A stretch of DNA of 64,000 bases, from contig CAWGXI010000010.1 in NCBI GenBank assembly GCA_963826515.1, positions 372,001 to 436,000 of the forward strand, given 5' to 3'. The notes beneath the pieces are model-generated. The model made no database searches and had not been told where the DNA came from. It was given only the letters and a program-made list of their open reading frames with translations. This stretch comes from DATFVJ01 sp963826515. Lineage in GTDB: Bacteria; Actinomycetota; Actinomycetes; Streptosporangiales; Streptosporangiaceae. A program made the position numbers and the translations under genes. Shown here piece by piece: positions 63,960 through 64,000 of this stretch (positions are counted from its first letter, which is position 1; every line of letters starts with the position of its first letter).

Positions 63960-64000
63960 TGTTTTGGCGATCGCGCACCTCCCCGCCTATTCTCTGGAAC

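Overview
The window is chromosomal DNA of a very high-GC actinomycete. The evidence is strong G/C third-position bias, GTG/TTG starts with GGAGG-type ribosome sites, an ergothioneine (egtABCD) operon, DUF222-HNH, DUF4232, DUF4245, DUF4397 and DUF6542 proteins, and a gene order from about 32.8 to 55.6 kb that parallels mycobacterial Rv1112-Rv1098c (YchF, DUF6542, IspH, lipid-droplet-type protein, XseA, XseB, DUF4245, GlpX, Fum). I cannot fix the genus. No rRNA, tRNA or CRISPR array was seen.

Layout. 0-4 kb: end of a membrane protein, msrB, gluconokinase, a LuxR-type response-regulator gene split by a 432-bp inverted-repeat element, and a frameshifted phosphoesterase. 4-8.5 kb: egtA-egtB-egtC-egtD, each pair overlapping by 4 bp, with a 1-base frameshift in egtB. 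8.7-13.4 kb: a frameshifted gene with transglycosylase-like (TGT-like) motifs, a NaeI-family restriction endonuclease with no methyltransferase nearby, and a DUF222/HNH protein. 13.8-19.5 kb: VOC protein, alpha/beta hydrolase, DUF4232 protein, CcdA and a GH13 glucosidase.

19.5-32.6 kb: a seven-gene minus-strand operon resembling the Gram-positive Tcp/Tn916-type conjugation (type IV secretion) apparatus: TcpC-like, TcpD-like, a 1558-residue fusion of a TcpE-like membrane domain to a MinD/ParA-like ATPase through a giant repetitive linker, a VirB4 ATPase, a VirB6-like multispan protein, a small VirB8-like anchored protein, and an SLT-NlpC/P60 wall hydrolase. No relaxase, coupling protein or integrase lies in the window.

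32.8-55.6 kb: the conserved housekeeping block (ychF, rmuC, DUF6542, ispH, xseAB, DUF4245, fumA, fumC) interleaved with cell-surface genes (DUF4397 plus class F sortase, L,D-transpeptidase) and decayed genes: a truncated transpeptidase paralogue, a glpX with most of its middle deleted, and an orphan frameshifted pcaH. 55.6-64 kb: a Ser/Thr kinase pseudogene with four frame changes (one a 7-bp duplication), a small HTH operon, two secreted transglycosylase-like proteins that share CRP-type palindromes upstream, and a BlaI-M56 pair.

Non-coding structure is rich: a family of three 61-62-bp palindromic repeats, three copies or fragments of a snap-back element with GGGCGTGTCCCGTAGATCT ends, and about ten short tandem repeats (14-42 bp units), many at the ends of decayed genes. 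Frame changes are concentrated in a few genes, and at least one is clearly a real mutation, but single-base cases could be sequencing errors.
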